Counted from the first letter of the stretch, positions 37,750 to 48,052 are shown. The stretch: DNA of 64,000 nucleotides from Paraburkholderia fungorum (GCF_902833645.1 NZ_CADFGE010000001.1:930001-994000); one strand, 5' to 3'. Notes: generated by a model not told the origin, from the sequence alone. Translations and numbers: made by a program.

Positions 37750-38000
37750 GATCTGGATTTTGGGCGTTTGCCTTGCTGTGTTTGTGGTTTGTTTTGGCGT
37801 TGCCTTTCTGGTCTTTTGGCCTTTCCTTGCTGTGTTAGTGGTCTATTAGCGTTGCCCCTGTGCGGGGCGGCACTTACTTTCTTTGCCGCCGCAAAGAAAG
37901 TAAGCAAAGAAAGCGGCTTCACACCGCAAGCTCATAAGCGGGTCCCCCGCGCAACCACGGTAGTGGTGCATCTGGAATCTGTCGCCTCGCACACTCCGCC
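37750..38000 (+). repeat. Left arm of a long inverted-repeat element
   Basis: About 250 bases that reappear inverted at 38440-38710. From 37818 to about 37999 identity is high, including CGTTGCCCCTGTGCGGGGCG, AGCGGGTCCCCCGC and GTGGTGCATCTGGAAT; from 37750 to 37817 it is looser and strongly G/T-rich. Inside lies a perfect hairpin: CTTACTTTCTTTGC (37873-37886), loop CGCC, GCAAAGAAAGTAAG (37891-37904). No protein is encoded convincingly. Confidence 0.88.
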
Positions 38001-38439
38001 TCAGTGACAAGGCAGTCATACCTCCGGCGGCGCTGCGCGCGCCGATACCCGGCTCATAAAACCGGCCGCCGGATTTTCGCTTCCGCGGTTTGCTCCGTTC
38101 CCTGACTCGTCTTTGCGTCGCTGCGATCAAGCTGTGGTTTGCTTCTCCCGTTTGCCCCATTTCGTGATTCGCCGTTGCATCGCTGCCACCGCGATGTCGC
38201 TTCGCTCTCGCGTTTGCCCCCCTCCCTGACTCACCGTCGCTTCTGCTGTAAGCACAACCGCGGCAGCTATCGCGATCGCACCGCGAATGCGACGCACGAC
38301 ATTTCCTTTGAAGCGGGTTCACCAATCAGAGCGGGAGCGCCGGGCCGAGGCGAAGCCGAAGGCTCCCGCTGCGCCGAGCGAAGCCGCTGGTTTCCCTGGC
38401 AGCCCCGTCCGCGACGCACGCAGTGCGGAGTGGGAGCTG
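38001..38439. other. Central spacer of the inverted-repeat element
   Basis: About 440 GC-rich bases between the arms. It contains several loosely related pyrimidine-rich phrases, e.g. TTTGCTCCGTTCCCTGACTC (near 38090) and TTTGCCCCCCTCCCTGACTC (near 38210), suggesting internal duplication. The short open frames here lack ribosome sites and family similarity. Confidence 0.55.
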
Positions 38440-38710
38440 ATGAGTCCTTTGTCAACGGCGCGGAGTGCGCGAGGGCACGGATTCCAGATGCACCACTACC
38501 GCTACTGTGCGGGGGACCCGCTTAAGAATTAGCGGTGTGAGCCGCTTTCTTTTGCCTACTTTTCTTTGCGGCAGGCAAAGAAAAGTAGGTGCCGCCCCGC
38601 ACAGGGGCAACGCTAATAGACCACTAACAATTCAAGGAAAGGCCAAAAAGACCAAAAGACCAACACCAGAACAAACCACGAAAACAGCAAACAAACCCCA
38701 AAACCCAGAC
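38440..38710 (-). repeat. Right arm of a long inverted-repeat element
   Basis: The reverse complement of this stretch matches the left arm at 37750-38000. Its internal hairpin is CCTACTTTTCTTTGC (38555-38569), loop GGCAG, GCAAAGAAAAGTAGG (38575-38589). It differs from the left-arm hairpin at paired positions, so base pairing is kept while sequence changes. The outer part, from about 38630, is A/C-rich on the plus strand, the mirror of the G/T-rich left flank. Confidence 0.88.
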
Positions 38711-39016
38711 CAACAACCAAACCGCCAAACAGCCAAAAACCCGCCGATCAGCCACAACCCACCCCATTTCCCGCCCACAAGGACCCACTACTTTGCCGTC
38801 GTCAACTCCGCCGATCGGCAACCTTCTGAGCGAAACAGAAACCACCTGCACGGAACAGCCCCCAACCCCAGCGCCGCAGGCAAAAAACCACCCCGAACCC
38901 CTAGTGCACAGCGCGAAATAAACAGCTAATCTCGACCCCGCACGCCATCGCAAGGCCGCGCGCAGCGCCAGAAAAAACCGCCGCGCGACTGAAAAGGCCC
39001 TAAAAAAAAGCCCGCC
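38711..39016. other. A/C-rich intergenic region upstream of bioA
   Basis: About 300 bases continuing the A/C-rich bias on the plus strand until roughly the bioA start. The bioA promoter should lie here, but the skewed composition hides any clear -35/-10 pair. No BirA-type operator was recognised. Open frames here are by-products of low stop-codon density. Confidence 0.45.
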
Positions 39017-40399
39017 ATGCAACGGCAAAAAAGCACCTCGGAGTACCCTTTGGAAAACTCAGCATCTCCTGAAGACTGGATTACCCGCAGCCTGCGTGCC
39101 GTCTGGCACCCCTGCACCCAGATGAAGCACCATGAACGCCTGCCGCTCATCCCGGTTGCGCGCGGCCAGGGCGCGTGGCTCTACGACCGCGCAAACAACC
39201 GCTATCTGGACGCGATCAGCTCCTGGTGGGTCAACCTGTTCGGGCACGCGAATCCGCGCATCAACGCAGCCCTCAAAGATCAGCTCGATACGCTCGAACA
39301 CGCCATGCTCGCCGGCTGCACACACGAGCCCGCCATCGAACTCGCGGAGCGCCTCGGCGCGCTCACCGGCAACACGCTCGGCCACGCGTTCTTTGCATCC
39401 GACGGCGCATCGGCCGTCGAGATCGCATTGAAGATGAGCTTCCACTCGTGGCGCAATCGCGGCTTCGCCGACAAGCAGGAATTCGTCTGCGTCGCCAACA
39501 GCTATCACGGCGAAACCATCGGCGCGCTCGGCGTCACCGACGTCGCACTCTTCAAGGACGCCTACGATCCGCTGATCCGCAACGCACACGTCGTCGCGTC
39601 GCCCGATGCGCGCTTCGCGCAGCCAGGCGAAAGCGCAGCCGACGTCGCACGCCACGCACTCGATCAGGTCCGGTCGCTGTTCGAAGCCCGCGCCACGAAA
39701 ATCGCCGCGCTGATCGTCGAGCCGCTGGTGCAATGCGCGGCCGGCATGGCCGTGCACGATCCGTCGTATATCGCCGGCTTGCGCGCGCTCTGCGATCAGT
39801 ACGGGGTGCATCTGATCGCGGATGAAATCGCAGTCGGCTGCGGACGCACAGGCACCTTCTTCGCATGCGAACAGGCCGGCATCTGGCCGGACTTCCTGTG
39901 CCTGTCGAAAGGCATCAGCGGTGGCTATCTGCCACTCTCGATCGTGCTGTCGCGCGATGAAATTTTCGAAGCCTTCTATCACGACGATACCGCCCGCGGT
40001 TTCCTGCACTCGCATTCGTACACGGGCAATCCGCTCGCGTGCCGCGCGGCGCTCGCCACGCTCGATCTGTTCGCGAGCGACAACGTACTCGCCGTCAACG
40101 CGCAGAAATCGGCGAAGCTGAGGGCCGCGCTCGCGCCGCTAGCCGAACACCCGCACGTGCGCAATCTGCGTCAGTGCGGCACGATCTTCGCGTTCGACGC
40201 CGCAATCGACGATGCTCAGCAAGCCAAAACATTCTCGCGCCGTTTCTTCGAAAACGCGTTGCGGCGTGAACTGCTGCTGCGCCCGATTTCGACGACGGTG
40301 TATCTGATGCCCCCCTACATCCTGGACGACGAAGAAATCGCGCTGCTCGCCTCGCGCACACGCGAAACCTTCGAAGCCACGCTTGCGGAGACCCGCTAA
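39017..40399 (+). CDS. bioA: Adenosylmethionine-8-amino-7-oxononanoate aminotransferase
   Basis: A 460-residue class III PLP aminotransferase that makes 7,8-diaminopelargonate, using S-adenosylmethionine as amino donor. Motifs: [65 protein letters not shown] and the PLP lysine in [28 protein letters not shown] and [10 protein letters not shown] are characteristic of BioA rather than other class III enzymes. First gene of bioA-bioF-bioD-bioB; its TAATG links it to bioF. Its first codons share the A-rich bias of the preceding region. Confidence 0.95.
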   Translation: MQRQKSTSEYPLENSASPEDWITRSLRAVWHPCTQMKHHERLPLIPVARGQGAWLYDRANNRYLDAISSWWVNLFGHANPRINAALKDQLDTLEHAMLAGCTHEPAIELAERLGALTGNTLGHAFFASDGASAVEIALKMSFHSWRNRGFADKQEFVCVANSYHGETIGALGVTDVALFKDAYDPLIRNAHVVASPDARFAQPGESAADVARHALDQVRSLFEARATKIAALIVEPLVQCAAGMAVHDPSYIAGLRALCDQYGVHLIADEIAVGCGRTGTFFACEQAGIWPDFLCLSKGISGGYLPLSIVLSRDEIFEAFYHDDTARGFLHSHSYTGNPLACRAALATLDLFASDNVLAVNAQKSAKLRAALAPLAEHPHVRNLRQCGTIFAFDAAIDDAQQAKTFSRRFFENALRRELLLRPISTTVYLMPPYILDDEEIALLASRTRETFEATLAETR

Positions 40400-41583
40400 T
40401 GCATCTGCTCGACACACTCACCGAAGGCCTCAAGGAGATCGACGCGCGCGGTCTGCGTCGTCGTCGCCGCACGGCAGACACACCGTGCGCCGCGCACATG
40501 ACGGTCGACGGCCGCGCAATCATCGGCTTCGCCAGTAACGACTATCTCGGCCTCGCCGCACATCCGCAACTGATCGCGGCCATCGCCGAGGGTGCACAAC
40601 GCTACGGCGCAGGCAGCGGCGGTTCGCATCTGCTAGGCGGCCACTCGCGCGCCCATGCGCAACTGGAAGACGATCTGGCCGAGTTCGCCGGCGGCTTCGT
40701 CGACAACGCACGCGCGCTCTACTTCAGCACCGGCTACATGGCGAATCTCGCGACGCTCACCGCGCTCGCGGGGCGCGGCACGACACTCTTCTCGGATGCG
40801 CTGAATCACGCGTCGCTGATCGACGGCGCGCGCCTGTCACGCGCCGACGTGCAGATCTATCCGCACTGCGACACGGATGCTCTGAGCGCGATGCTCGACG
40901 CGTCGGATGCGGACGTCAAAGTCATCGTCTCCGATACCGTGTTCAGCATGGACGGCGATATCGCCCCGCTCGCCCGTTTGCTCGAACTCGCGGAACAGCA
41001 CGGCGCATGGCTGATCGTCGACGATGCGCACGGTTTCGGCGTGCTCGGCCCGCAAGGTCGCGGCGCGATCGCCCAGGCCGCGTTGCGCTCGCCGAATCTG
41101 ATTTCGATCGGCACGCTCGGCAAGGCGGCGGGCGTATCCGGCGCATTCGTCGCCGCGCATGAGACCGTGATCGAATGGCTCGTGCAGCGCGCGCGTCCGT
41201 ATATCTTCACGACCGCGTCGGTGCCTGCTGCGGCGCATGCGGTGTCGGCGAGTCTGCGGATCATCGGTGGCGAAGAAGGTGACGCGCGGCGCGCCCATCT
41301 CCAGCAACTGATCGAGCGCACACGCGCGATGCTGAAGGCCACGCCGTGGCTGCCGGTCGATTCGCATACCGCCGTGCAGCCGCTGATCATCGGCGCGAAC
41401 GACGCGACGCTCGATATCGCGGCCACGCTCGATCGCGCGGGTCTCTGGGTGCCGGCGATCCGTCCGCCGACCGTGCCCGTAGGTACGTCGCGGCTACGCA
41501 TTTCGCTTTCCGCCGCGCACTCCCAAGCAGATCTGGACCGCCTCGAAGCGGGCTTGCAACAACTCGAAGCGAAGGCGGCATGA
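40399..41583 (+). CDS. bioF: 8-amino-7-oxononanoate synthase
   Basis: A 394-residue PLP enzyme condensing pimeloyl-ACP/CoA with alanine. Motifs: [67 protein letters not shown] and the PLP lysine in [16 protein letters not shown]. Start shares one base with the bioA stop (TAATG), and its stop overlaps bioD (ATGA), so the genes are translationally coupled. Confidence 0.95.
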   Translation: MHLLDTLTEGLKEIDARGLRRRRRTADTPCAAHMTVDGRAIIGFASNDYLGLAAHPQLIAAIAEGAQRYGAGSGGSHLLGGHSRAHAQLEDDLAEFAGGFVDNARALYFSTGYMANLATLTALAGRGTTLFSDALNHASLIDGARLSRADVQIYPHCDTDALSAMLDASDADVKVIVSDTVFSMDGDIAPLARLLELAEQHGAWLIVDDAHGFGVLGPQGRGAIAQAALRSPNLISIGTLGKAAGVSGAFVAAHETVIEWLVQRARPYIFTTASVPAAAHAVSASLRIIGGEEGDARRAHLQQLIERTRAMLKATPWLPVDSHTAVQPLIIGANDATLDIAATLDRAGLWVPAIRPPTVPVGTSRLRISLSAAHSQADLDRLEAGLQQLEAKAA

Positions 41584-42311
41584 GTAAGTCGAATCAAAGT
41601 GCACTGTCGCTCTTCGTCACCGGCACCGATACGGAAATCGGCAAGACCTTCGTGTCCGCGGCACTCCTGCGCGGTTTCGTTCGCGAGGGCCTGCAAGCCG
41701 CCGCGATGAAGCCGATTGCCGCGGGCGCGTTCGAAGTGAACGGTGTATTGCATAACGAAGACGCGGATCAACTGGACGCCGCGTCGAGCGTCCTGCTGCC
41801 GCCGGCGCTTCGCACGCCGTATCTGCTGAAAGAACCCGCGGCGCCGCATATCGCCGCCGCGCTGGAAAACATCACGTTCGATCTCGACCACATCGTCGCT
41901 TGCCATCGGCAGGCTGTGCAGCAGGCGGACGTCGTCGTGGTCGAAGGCGTCGGCGGTTTTCGCGTGCCGCTGACCGCCACGCAAGACACCGCCGATCTCG
42001 CCGTCGCGCTGAAACTGCCGGTCGTGCTGGTGGTCGGCATGCGCCTCGGCTGCATCAACCACGCGCTGCTCACCGCCGAAGCGATCGCCGCGCGCGGGTT
42101 GACACTCGCCGGCTGGGTGGCGAATCGCGTCGATCCGGCCATGACGTTCCCCGACGAAAACATCGCCTCGATTCGCGAGCATCTGGCGCGCGAACACGAC
42201 GCGCCCCTGCTCGGCATCGTGCCGCATTTGAGCCCGGCGTCGCCCGAGCTCGCGGCGGATCAACTCGACATCAACCGGCTCCTGCAGACGCTGCGCCACG
42301 CGCAGCGCTGA
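41580..42311 (+). CDS. bioD: Dethiobiotin synthetase
   Basis: A 243-residue ATP-dependent ligase closing the ureido ring of dethiobiotin. P-loop [42 protein letters not shown] and [19 protein letters not shown] are conserved. The ATG at 41580 overlaps the bioF stop by four bases; the longer frame upstream runs inside bioF and is not real. It needs CO2/bicarbonate as substrate. Confidence 0.95.
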   Translation: MSKSNQSALSLFVTGTDTEIGKTFVSAALLRGFVREGLQAAAMKPIAAGAFEVNGVLHNEDADQLDAASSVLLPPALRTPYLLKEPAAPHIAAALENITFDLDHIVACHRQAVQQADVVVVEGVGGFRVPLTATQDTADLAVALKLPVVLVVGMRLGCINHALLTAEAIAARGLTLAGWVANRVDPAMTFPDENIASIREHLAREHDAPLLGIVPHLSPASPELAADQLDINRLLQTLRHAQR

Positions 42312-42345
42312 AAAACCATTACATCCATCCATGAGGATTGACGAC

Positions 42346-43446
42346 ATGACGCAACTGAACATCGCTCCGACGCCTGCCGACACGGCCGCTACCAACCAGA
42401 ACGCCAAGCACGCCGCCGCAGGCGCCAAGCCGATGGCAAAGTGGCGCGTCGCCGACATCGTCGCGCTGTACGAACTGCCGTTCAGCGACCTGATGTTCCG
42501 CGCGCAGCAAACCCATCGCGAACACTTCGATGCGAACACCGTGCAACTGTCGACGCTGCTGTCGATCAAGACCGGCGGCTGCGAAGAAGATTGCGCATAC
42601 TGTCCGCAGTCGGTGCATCACGACACGGGGCTGCAGGCCGACAAGCTGATGCCGGTCGATGAAGTACTGGCTGCCGCCAGGGCCGCCAAGGAAAACGGTG
42701 CGACGCGCTTCTGCATGGGCGCGGCGTGGCGCAATCCGAAGGACCGCCACCTCGAACCGATCAAGGACATGATCCGCGGCGTGAAGGCGATGGGCCTCGA
42801 AACCTGCGTGACCCTCGGCATGCTGGAAACTCATCAGGCGCAAGGTCTGCGTGAAGCGGGCCTCGACTACTACAACCACAACCTCGATACGTCGCCGGAG
42901 TTCTACGGCCAGATCATTTCGACGCGCACCTATCAGGACCGCCTCGACACGCTGGAACGCGTACGCGATGCGGGCATCAACGTGTGCTGCGGCGGGATTG
43001 TCGGACTGGGCGAATCGCGCCGCGAGCGCGCCGGCCTGATCGCGCAACTGGCGAACATGGAGCCGTATCCGGAATCGGTGCCGATCAACAACCTCGTGCA
43101 GGTGGAAGGCACGCCGCTGACCGGCACCGAAGCGATCGATCCGTTCGAGTTCGTCCGCACGATTGCGGTTGCACGCATTACGATGCCGCGCGCGATGGTG
43201 CGTCTGTCGGCAGGACGCGAACAGATGGACGAAGCGTTGCAGGCCTTGTGCTTCCTCGCCGGCGCGAACTCGATTTTCTACGGCGACCAGTTGCTGACCA
43301 CCAGCAACCCGCAAGCCGAAGCGGACCGCAAGCTGCTCGAACGGCTGGGTATCCGCGCGGAAGCGGCGCAACAGATGCCGCAGGATCAGAGCGGTTGCGA
43401 ACAGGGCTGCGCGCATGAGCACAACACGCAGGCAGCACCGAACTAA
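42346..43446 (+). CDS. bioB: Biotin synthase
   Basis: A 366-residue radical SAM enzyme that inserts sulfur into dethiobiotin. The radical SAM cluster is Cys-x3-Cys-x2-Cys in [14 protein letters not shown]. Other marks: [40 protein letters not shown] and [13 protein letters not shown]. The C-terminal tail contains Cys and His ([10 protein letters not shown]) beyond the usual end. An ATG at 42331 is followed by GAGG, which looks like the ribosome site for ATG 42346 (MTQLNIAP), so I chose the latter. Last gene of the biotin operon. Confidence 0.95.
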   Translation: MTQLNIAPTPADTAATNQNAKHAAAGAKPMAKWRVADIVALYELPFSDLMFRAQQTHREHFDANTVQLSTLLSIKTGGCEEDCAYCPQSVHHDTGLQADKLMPVDEVLAAARAAKENGATRFCMGAAWRNPKDRHLEPIKDMIRGVKAMGLETCVTLGMLETHQAQGLREAGLDYYNHNLDTSPEFYGQIISTRTYQDRLDTLERVRDAGINVCCGGIVGLGESRRERAGLIAQLANMEPYPESVPINNLVQVEGTPLTGTEAIDPFEFVRTIAVARITMPRAMVRLSAGREQMDEALQALCFLAGANSIFYGDQLLTTSNPQAEADRKLLERLGIRAEAAQQMPQDQSGCEQGCAHEHNTQAAPN

Positions 43447-43472
43447 GCTGCTTACGAAGCACGTGCCATAAA

Positions 43473-43502
43473 AAAGGCCACCTCGTTTCCGAGGTGGCCT
43501 TT
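43473..43502. terminator. Bidirectional terminator between bioB and the sulfate-binding protein gene
   Basis: AAAGGCCACCTCG (43473-43485) pairs with CGAGGTGGCCTTT (43490-43502) around a four-base loop. A-run before and T-rich sequence after make it work for both converging genes. Confidence 0.9.
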
Positions 43503-43519
43503 CTACGTCCGGATGACGA

Positions 43520-44545
43520 TTACTTCTTGTCGACGATGATCTGATCGAACGTGCCGCCGTCAGAAAAATGCGTTTGCTGCGCTTTCTGCCAGCTGCCGAA
43601 CATCTCTTCGACCGTGAAGGTCTTGATCGGCTTGAATTCGCCCGCGTGCTTCGCGAGCACGTTCTTGTCACGCGGACGCAGATGATGTTCCGCAATGATT
43701 TCCTGCGCGGCCGGCGACCACAGATAGTCGAGATACGCCTGCGCTTCCTTGCGCGTGCCGCGCTTGTCGACCACCTTGTCGACGATCGAAACCGGCGGCG
43801 CGGCCAGCAGGCTCACCGACGGATACACCGCCTCGAAATTGCCCGCGCCGACACCCGTATCGATCAACGACACTTCGTTTTCGAACGTCACCAGCACGTC
43901 GCCGATACCGCGTTGCGTGAAGGTCGTGGTCGCGCCACGGCCGCCCGTATCGAGCACCGGCACATTCTTGAAGATGGCCTTTTCGAAGTCGAGCGCCTGC
44001 GCATCGCTGCCACCGTGCTGCTTGCGATAACCCCATGCAGCCAGATACGTGTAGCGGCCGTTACCGGACGTCTTCGGATTGGCGATCACCACTTGCACGC
44101 CGGGTTTGGCGAGGTCGTCCCAGTCCTTGATGTGCTTCGGATTGCCCTTGCGCACGAGGAACACCATCGTGGTGGTGTACGGGGCACTGTCGTCGGGCAG
44201 ACGCGCGCGCCAGTTGGCGGGCACCAGTTGGCCCTTTTCGGCGAGCAGGTCGATGTCGTTCGGCTGGTTCATCGTCACGACGTCGGCCTGCAGGCCTTGC
44301 AGCACCGATAGTGCCTGCGCGCTCGACGCGCCATGCGACTGGCGAATCGAGACGGTCTCGCCGCTCTTCTGCTTATATGCCGCAATGAAGCCGGCATTGA
44401 TGTCCTTGTACAACTCGCGCGTCACGTCGTACGACACGTTCAGCAGCGACGTGTCCGCGTATGCTGTCGACACGCCGCCGAGCGCGAGCGTGATTGCCGT
44501 CATGCCGGCTGCCAGCCAGCGCGATGTCCCCGTGTTGCCTGCCAT
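43520..44545 (-). CDS. Sulfate/thiosulfate ABC transporter substrate-binding protein
   Basis: A 341-residue periplasmic protein of the Sbp/CysP family. The signal peptide runs through AITLALGGVSTAYA; the mature part starts DTSLLNVSYDVTRELYKDINAGF. Typical segments: IRQSHGASSAQALSVL, VVTMNQPNDIDLL, NPKTSGNGRYTYLAAWGY and GRGATTTFTQRGIGDVLVTFENE. The ligand is sulfate or thiosulfate. No permease or ATPase gene adjoins it; it converges on the biotin operon. ATG 44545 is selected by signal peptide and by GAAAG before it. Confidence 0.92.
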   Translation of the reverse strand: MAGNTGTSRWLAAGMTAITLALGGVSTAYADTSLLNVSYDVTRELYKDINAGFIAAYKQKSGETVSIRQSHGASSAQALSVLQGLQADVVTMNQPNDIDLLAEKGQLVPANWRARLPDDSAPYTTTMVFLVRKGNPKHIKDWDDLAKPGVQVVIANPKTSGNGRYTYLAAWGYRKQHGGSDAQALDFEKAIFKNVPVLDTGGRGATTTFTQRGIGDVLVTFENEVSLIDTGVGAGNFEAVYPSVSLLAAPPVSIVDKVVDKRGTRKEAQAYLDYLWSPAAQEIIAEHHLRPRDKNVLAKHAGEFKPIKTFTVEEMFGSWQKAQQTHFSDGGTFDQIIVDKK

Positions 44546-44655
44546 CTTTCTTGTCCCCGCCTGTCGATGATGAAAAACTGCGGCCACACAAACGTGCAGC
44601 GTGAAGCGGGATTCTAACGGATTGCTTACGTGTTCACTCGCGCCCGTTTGGACAC

Positions 44656-45258
44656 TCAAACGAACGCATGCTGCGCGAGCTCGAGCGTCTCCTCGCGAAA
44701 GCGCAACGGCGCCGCGCAATGCACCAGGGTGTCGACGAAATACTTGGCACGCGGCCACGGCCCGAATCCCGCCGCGGTGTTGATATGACCTGCGTCGCCC
44801 AGATTGACGAAGGCGCTGCCGAAACGCTGCGCGAGATCGCGCGCGCCGGCGAGCGTCATCCAAGGATCGGTTTCGCTGCCGATCAGAATCGACGGCACGC
44901 CGAGACGTCGCGCGTCGAACGGGCCGGCGAAAGCAAATTTCTGCGGGCTAGCCGGTGCGACGAACAGCACGCCGACTACATCGTTCGCACACGACGCCTG
45001 CTGCAACGCATGCGCGGTAGCAAGGCAGCCGAAGCTGTGCGCGGCGAGCACGAACGGGCCACGTTCGCGCGCGAGCAGGTCGCGCAGCGACTTTGCCCAC
45101 AGCGCGACGTCCGGTGCATCCCAGTCGGCCTGCTCGACGCGCAGCGAGCGCGCGAATTGCCGTTCAAGCCAGCTTTGCCAGTGCGCGCCTTCGCTGCCGT
45201 GCAGACCGGGAACGGTGACCAGTCGCGGCGGCCATGTCGATTTGGTGCATGAAAGCAT
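44656..45258 (-). CDS. RBBP9/YdeN-family serine hydrolase
   Basis: A 200-residue small alpha/beta hydrolase starting MLSCTKSTWPPRLVTVPGLHGSEGAHW in outline. The PGLHGSEGAHWQSWLE start, the nucleophile AAHSFGCLAT (Ser) and GDAGHINTAAGFGPWP (His) match the RBBP9/YdeN family. Substrates are unknown. It is on the minus strand, alone, with a 281-base gap to the divergent hydroxypyruvate reductase gene; a TAGAAT at about 45407-45412 on the plus strand could be that gene's -10 box. Confidence 0.86.
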   Translation of the reverse strand: MLSCTKSTWPPRLVTVPGLHGSEGAHWQSWLERQFARSLRVEQADWDAPDVALWAKSLRDLLARERGPFVLAAHSFGCLATAHALQQASCANDVVGVLFVAPASPQKFAFAGPFDARRLGVPSILIGSETDPWMTLAGARDLAQRFGSAFVNLGDAGHINTAAGFGPWPRAKYFVDTLVHCAAPLRFREETLELAQHAFV

Positions 45259-45539
45259 GTGAGTCCCTCGCTGCCGGAATCCGGGAATTGATTGTCCCGC
45301 CTGACGCCGCAAGGGCGAACCAAGTTTTTGTGCTTTGTTTATGGGGCGAATACAGGGCCAAAACCGCACGCCCGTGCGCAAACGCGCGCGATTCGCGTCG
45401 AAAAAGTAGAATGAAGCCTATCCATAAAAGCAGGAGGCCCCATGCAGCAAGCGTCGTCTGAAGCGCGGCGGGCGGTGCAGCCGTCCCGCCGGGCCTTTTC
45501 CGTCATCAGACTCGCGCACGCATGCGCACTCCGGACCGT

Positions 45540-46481
45540 ATGAAAATCCTTTTTTACATGCAGCATGCCGACGCCGCCGCGTGGCTTCACGACTTCGCCC
45601 GCGCGCTGCCGGAAGCCGACCTGCGCGAATGGCAACCCGGCGACACCGCACCCGCTGATTTCGCGGTCGTGTGGCGTCCGCCGCGCGAGATGCTGGCCGG
45701 CCGCGACGATCTGCGCGCGATCTTCAATCTCGGCGCGGGCGTCGATGCGATTCTCGGGCTCGAACACGAGCAACCCGGCACGCTGCCGCGCAACGCCCGC
45801 TTGATCCGGCTCGAAGACACCGGCATGGCTGCGCAGATGGCCGAATATGTCACGCATGCCGTGCTGCGCTATCTGCGCCGTTTCGACGAGTATCAGACGC
45901 TGCAAAGCGAGCGCCGCTGGGAAGTGCTCGAGCCGCACCGACGCGACACCTTCACGGTTGGCGTGCTCGGTCTCGGCGTGCTCGGTGCGCATGTCGCGCA
46001 AGCGGTCGCGGCGTTCGGCATGCCGGTGCGCGGGTATAGCCGCAGCGCGCGGCAAATCGACGGCATCGCGACCTTTGCCGGCGACGCGCAGTTCGACGCG
46101 TTTCTCGATGGCGTGAAGGTGCTGGTGAATCTGTTGCCGCATACGCCGGATACGGGCGACGTGCTGAACCGGCACACTTTCTCGAAGCTCGCGAAGGGTG
46201 CCTATCTGATCAACGTCGCACGCGGCGGGCATCTGGTCGAACAGGATCTGCTCGAAGCGCTCGCCGGCGGCCAGATCGCCGCCGCGACGCTGGACGTGTT
46301 TCGCGAAGAACCGTTGCCGCCCGACCATCCGTTCTGGCGGGAACCGCGCATCACGATTACGCCGCACATGTCGGCGCTCACCTTGCGCGACGAGAGCGTC
46401 GTGCAAGTCGCACAGAAGATAGTGGCGCTGACGCGCGGCGAGACGGTGAGCGGCGTGGTCGATATCGAACGTGGATACTGA
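45540..46481 (+). CDS. ghrA: Glyoxylate/hydroxypyruvate reductase A
   Basis: A 313-residue D-2-hydroxyacid dehydrogenase reducing glyoxylate and hydroxypyruvate with NADPH. NAD(P) motif VGVLGLGVLGAHVAQA; catalytic Arg in NVARGGHLVEQDL, Glu in DVFREEPLPPDHPFW and His in ITPHMSALT. The N-terminal MKILFYMQHADAAAWL and the GMAAQMAEYV segment are typical of GhrA. The ATG at 45540 starts at the conserved position. HMG-CoA lyase follows on the same strand after 90 bases. Confidence 0.9.
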   Translation: MKILFYMQHADAAAWLHDFARALPEADLREWQPGDTAPADFAVVWRPPREMLAGRDDLRAIFNLGAGVDAILGLEHEQPGTLPRNARLIRLEDTGMAAQMAEYVTHAVLRYLRRFDEYQTLQSERRWEVLEPHRRDTFTVGVLGLGVLGAHVAQAVAAFGMPVRGYSRSARQIDGIATFAGDAQFDAFLDGVKVLVNLLPHTPDTGDVLNRHTFSKLAKGAYLINVARGGHLVEQDLLEALAGGQIAAATLDVFREEPLPPDHPFWREPRITITPHMSALTLRDESVVQVAQKIVALTRGETVSGVVDIERGY

Positions 46482-46571
46482 GGGCGGGTTTGAACACCGC
46501 CATCGAATCCAGTTGAACAACTGAAAGAGCACCGCCACGCGCGGGCTCATTGCATGGGACGGAGACATATC

Positions 46572-47498
46572 ATGGCCTTGCCACAACGCGTCAAAATCGT
46601 CGAAGTCGGTCCGCGGGACGGACTGCAGAACGAAAAAGAATTCGTCCCCACCGCGGTCAAGATCGAGCTGATCAACCGCCTGGCGGCGGCGGGCTTTCGC
46701 AACGTCGAAGCCGCGTCGTTCGTCTCGCCGAAATGGGTGCCGCAAATGGCCGATGGCGCCGACGTGATGGCCGGCATCGAGCGCCGGGCCGGCACGATCT
46801 ACTCGGTGCTGACGCCGAATCTGCGCGGCTTCGAGGGCGCACTCGCCGCCCGCGCGGATGAGATCGTGATCTTCGGCGCGGCCAGCGAAGCGTTCTCGCA
46901 GAAGAACATCAATTGCAGCATCGCGGAAAGCATCGACCGATTCGTACCGGTCGCGCAAGCGGCGAAGGAACACGGCCTGCGAATTCGCGGCAGCGTGTCG
47001 TGCGCGCTCGGTTGCCCGTATCAAGGCGAGGTGCCGGTCGCGTCGGTGGTCGATGTGGTCGAACGTTTCGCGGCGCTCGGCTGCGACGAAATCGATATCG
47101 CGGACACCATCGGCGTCGGTACGCCGAAGCGCACGCGCGAAGTGTTCGAGGCGGTCACCCGCGTGTTCCCGCGCGAACGTCTGTCGGGTCACTTCCACGA
47201 CACCTACGGGCAAGCGCTCGCGAACATCTACGCCGCGTTGCAGGAAGGCATCGAGATCTATCACGCGTCCGTGGCTGGGCTTGGCGGCTGTCCGTATGCC
47301 AAGGGCGCAACCGGCAATGTCGCGACCGAAGACGTGCTCTATCTGATGAACGGCCTCGGCATCGAAACCGGCATCGACCTCGCGCAAGTCGTCGCAATCG
47401 GTGATTTCATTTCGACGTCGATTGGCCGGCCGAACGTGTCGCGCGCCGGCAAGGCCCTGCTTGCCAAAGCACGCAGCGAACAGGCCAACTGCGTTTGA
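46572..47498 (+). CDS. Hydroxymethylglutaryl-CoA lyase
   Basis: A 308-residue TIM-barrel lyase that splits HMG-CoA to acetyl-CoA and acetoacetate, the end of leucine breakdown. Motifs: VEVGPRDGLQNEKEFV (metal and Arg), GSVSCALGCPYQGEV, SGHFHDTYGQALANIY (metal His), and the catalytic Cys loop GGCPYAKGATGN. The start at 46572 (MALPQRVKIV) was chosen over an upstream ATG. No other leucine-pathway gene adjoins it, but the LiuR-like regulator and acyl-CoA genes at 29-35 kb could supply the rest. Confidence 0.94.
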   Translation: MALPQRVKIVEVGPRDGLQNEKEFVPTAVKIELINRLAAAGFRNVEAASFVSPKWVPQMADGADVMAGIERRAGTIYSVLTPNLRGFEGALAARADEIVIFGAASEAFSQKNINCSIAESIDRFVPVAQAAKEHGLRIRGSVSCALGCPYQGEVPVASVVDVVERFAALGCDEIDIADTIGVGTPKRTREVFEAVTRVFPRERLSGHFHDTYGQALANIYAALQEGIEIYHASVAGLGGCPYAKGATGNVATEDVLYLMNGLGIETGIDLAQVVAIGDFISTSIGRPNVSRAGKALLAKARSEQANCV

Positions 47499-47526
47499 CC
47501 CCGCATCTCGATCAGGACATAGAACA

Positions 47527-48048
47527 ATGACGGACCACGCTTCTCTCGAACCGGACGACCTCACCGCGTTGCCCGATTCCGCGCGCCGCGTCGCGCAATT
47601 GTTGCGCGAGCGCGGCCACGCGGGCCGGATCGTGATGCTGCCGGAAACCGGCAAAACCTCCGCCGAAGCTGCCGCCGGCCTCGGCTGTTCGGTTGCGCAG
47701 ATCGCCAAGTCGATTCTGTTTCGCCGCCGCGAAGACGACGCACCGGTGCTGGTAGTCGCGAGCGGCGCAAATCGCGTCGACGAAAAGAAGGTGGCGGCGC
47801 AAGTCGGCGAGATCGGCCGTGCGGATGCGAAGTTCGTGCGCGAGAAAACCGGCTATGCAATCGGCGGCGTGTGCCCGATCGGCCATGCCACCGAACCCGT
47901 CACGCTGATCGATGCCGATCTGCTGACGCTCGACAGCCTGTGGGCGGCGGCAGGTCATCCGCATGCCGTGTTTAATCTGACGGCGCAGGAGTTGATCGCG
48001 CTAACGGGCGCGCCGGTGATCGACGTGGCGCTGCGCGAGACGGCGTGA
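47527..48048 (+). CDS. YbaK/EbsC-family aminoacyl-tRNA deacylase
   Basis: A 173-residue protein of the YbaK/ProX editing family that clears mischarged tRNA. It has the C-terminal YbaK domain with [17 protein letters not shown] (catalytic Lys region), [32 protein letters not shown] and the late [18 protein letters not shown]. The GGVCPIGH segment is close to the Cys-tRNA(Pro)/Ala-specific subgroup. It begins 28 bases after HMG-CoA lyase and is followed four bases later by the DUF1289 gene. Confidence 0.9.
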   Translation: MTDHASLEPDDLTALPDSARRVAQLLRERGHAGRIVMLPETGKTSAEAAAGLGCSVAQIAKSILFRRREDDAPVLVVASGANRVDEKKVAAQVGEIGRADAKFVREKTGYAIGGVCPIGHATEPVTLIDADLLTLDSLWAAAGHPHAVFNLTAQELIALTGAPVIDVALRETA

Positions 48049-48052
48049 CGCC

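Noticed and set aside
38465..38929. Open frame across the right arm of the inverted repeat and the A/C-rich region
   Set aside because: No start signal or family similarity; low stop density is caused by the skewed composition.
39017..43446. BirA-box control of the biotin operon
   Set aside because: BirA here lacks a DNA-binding domain, and no long dyad typical of BirA operators was seen ahead of bioA.
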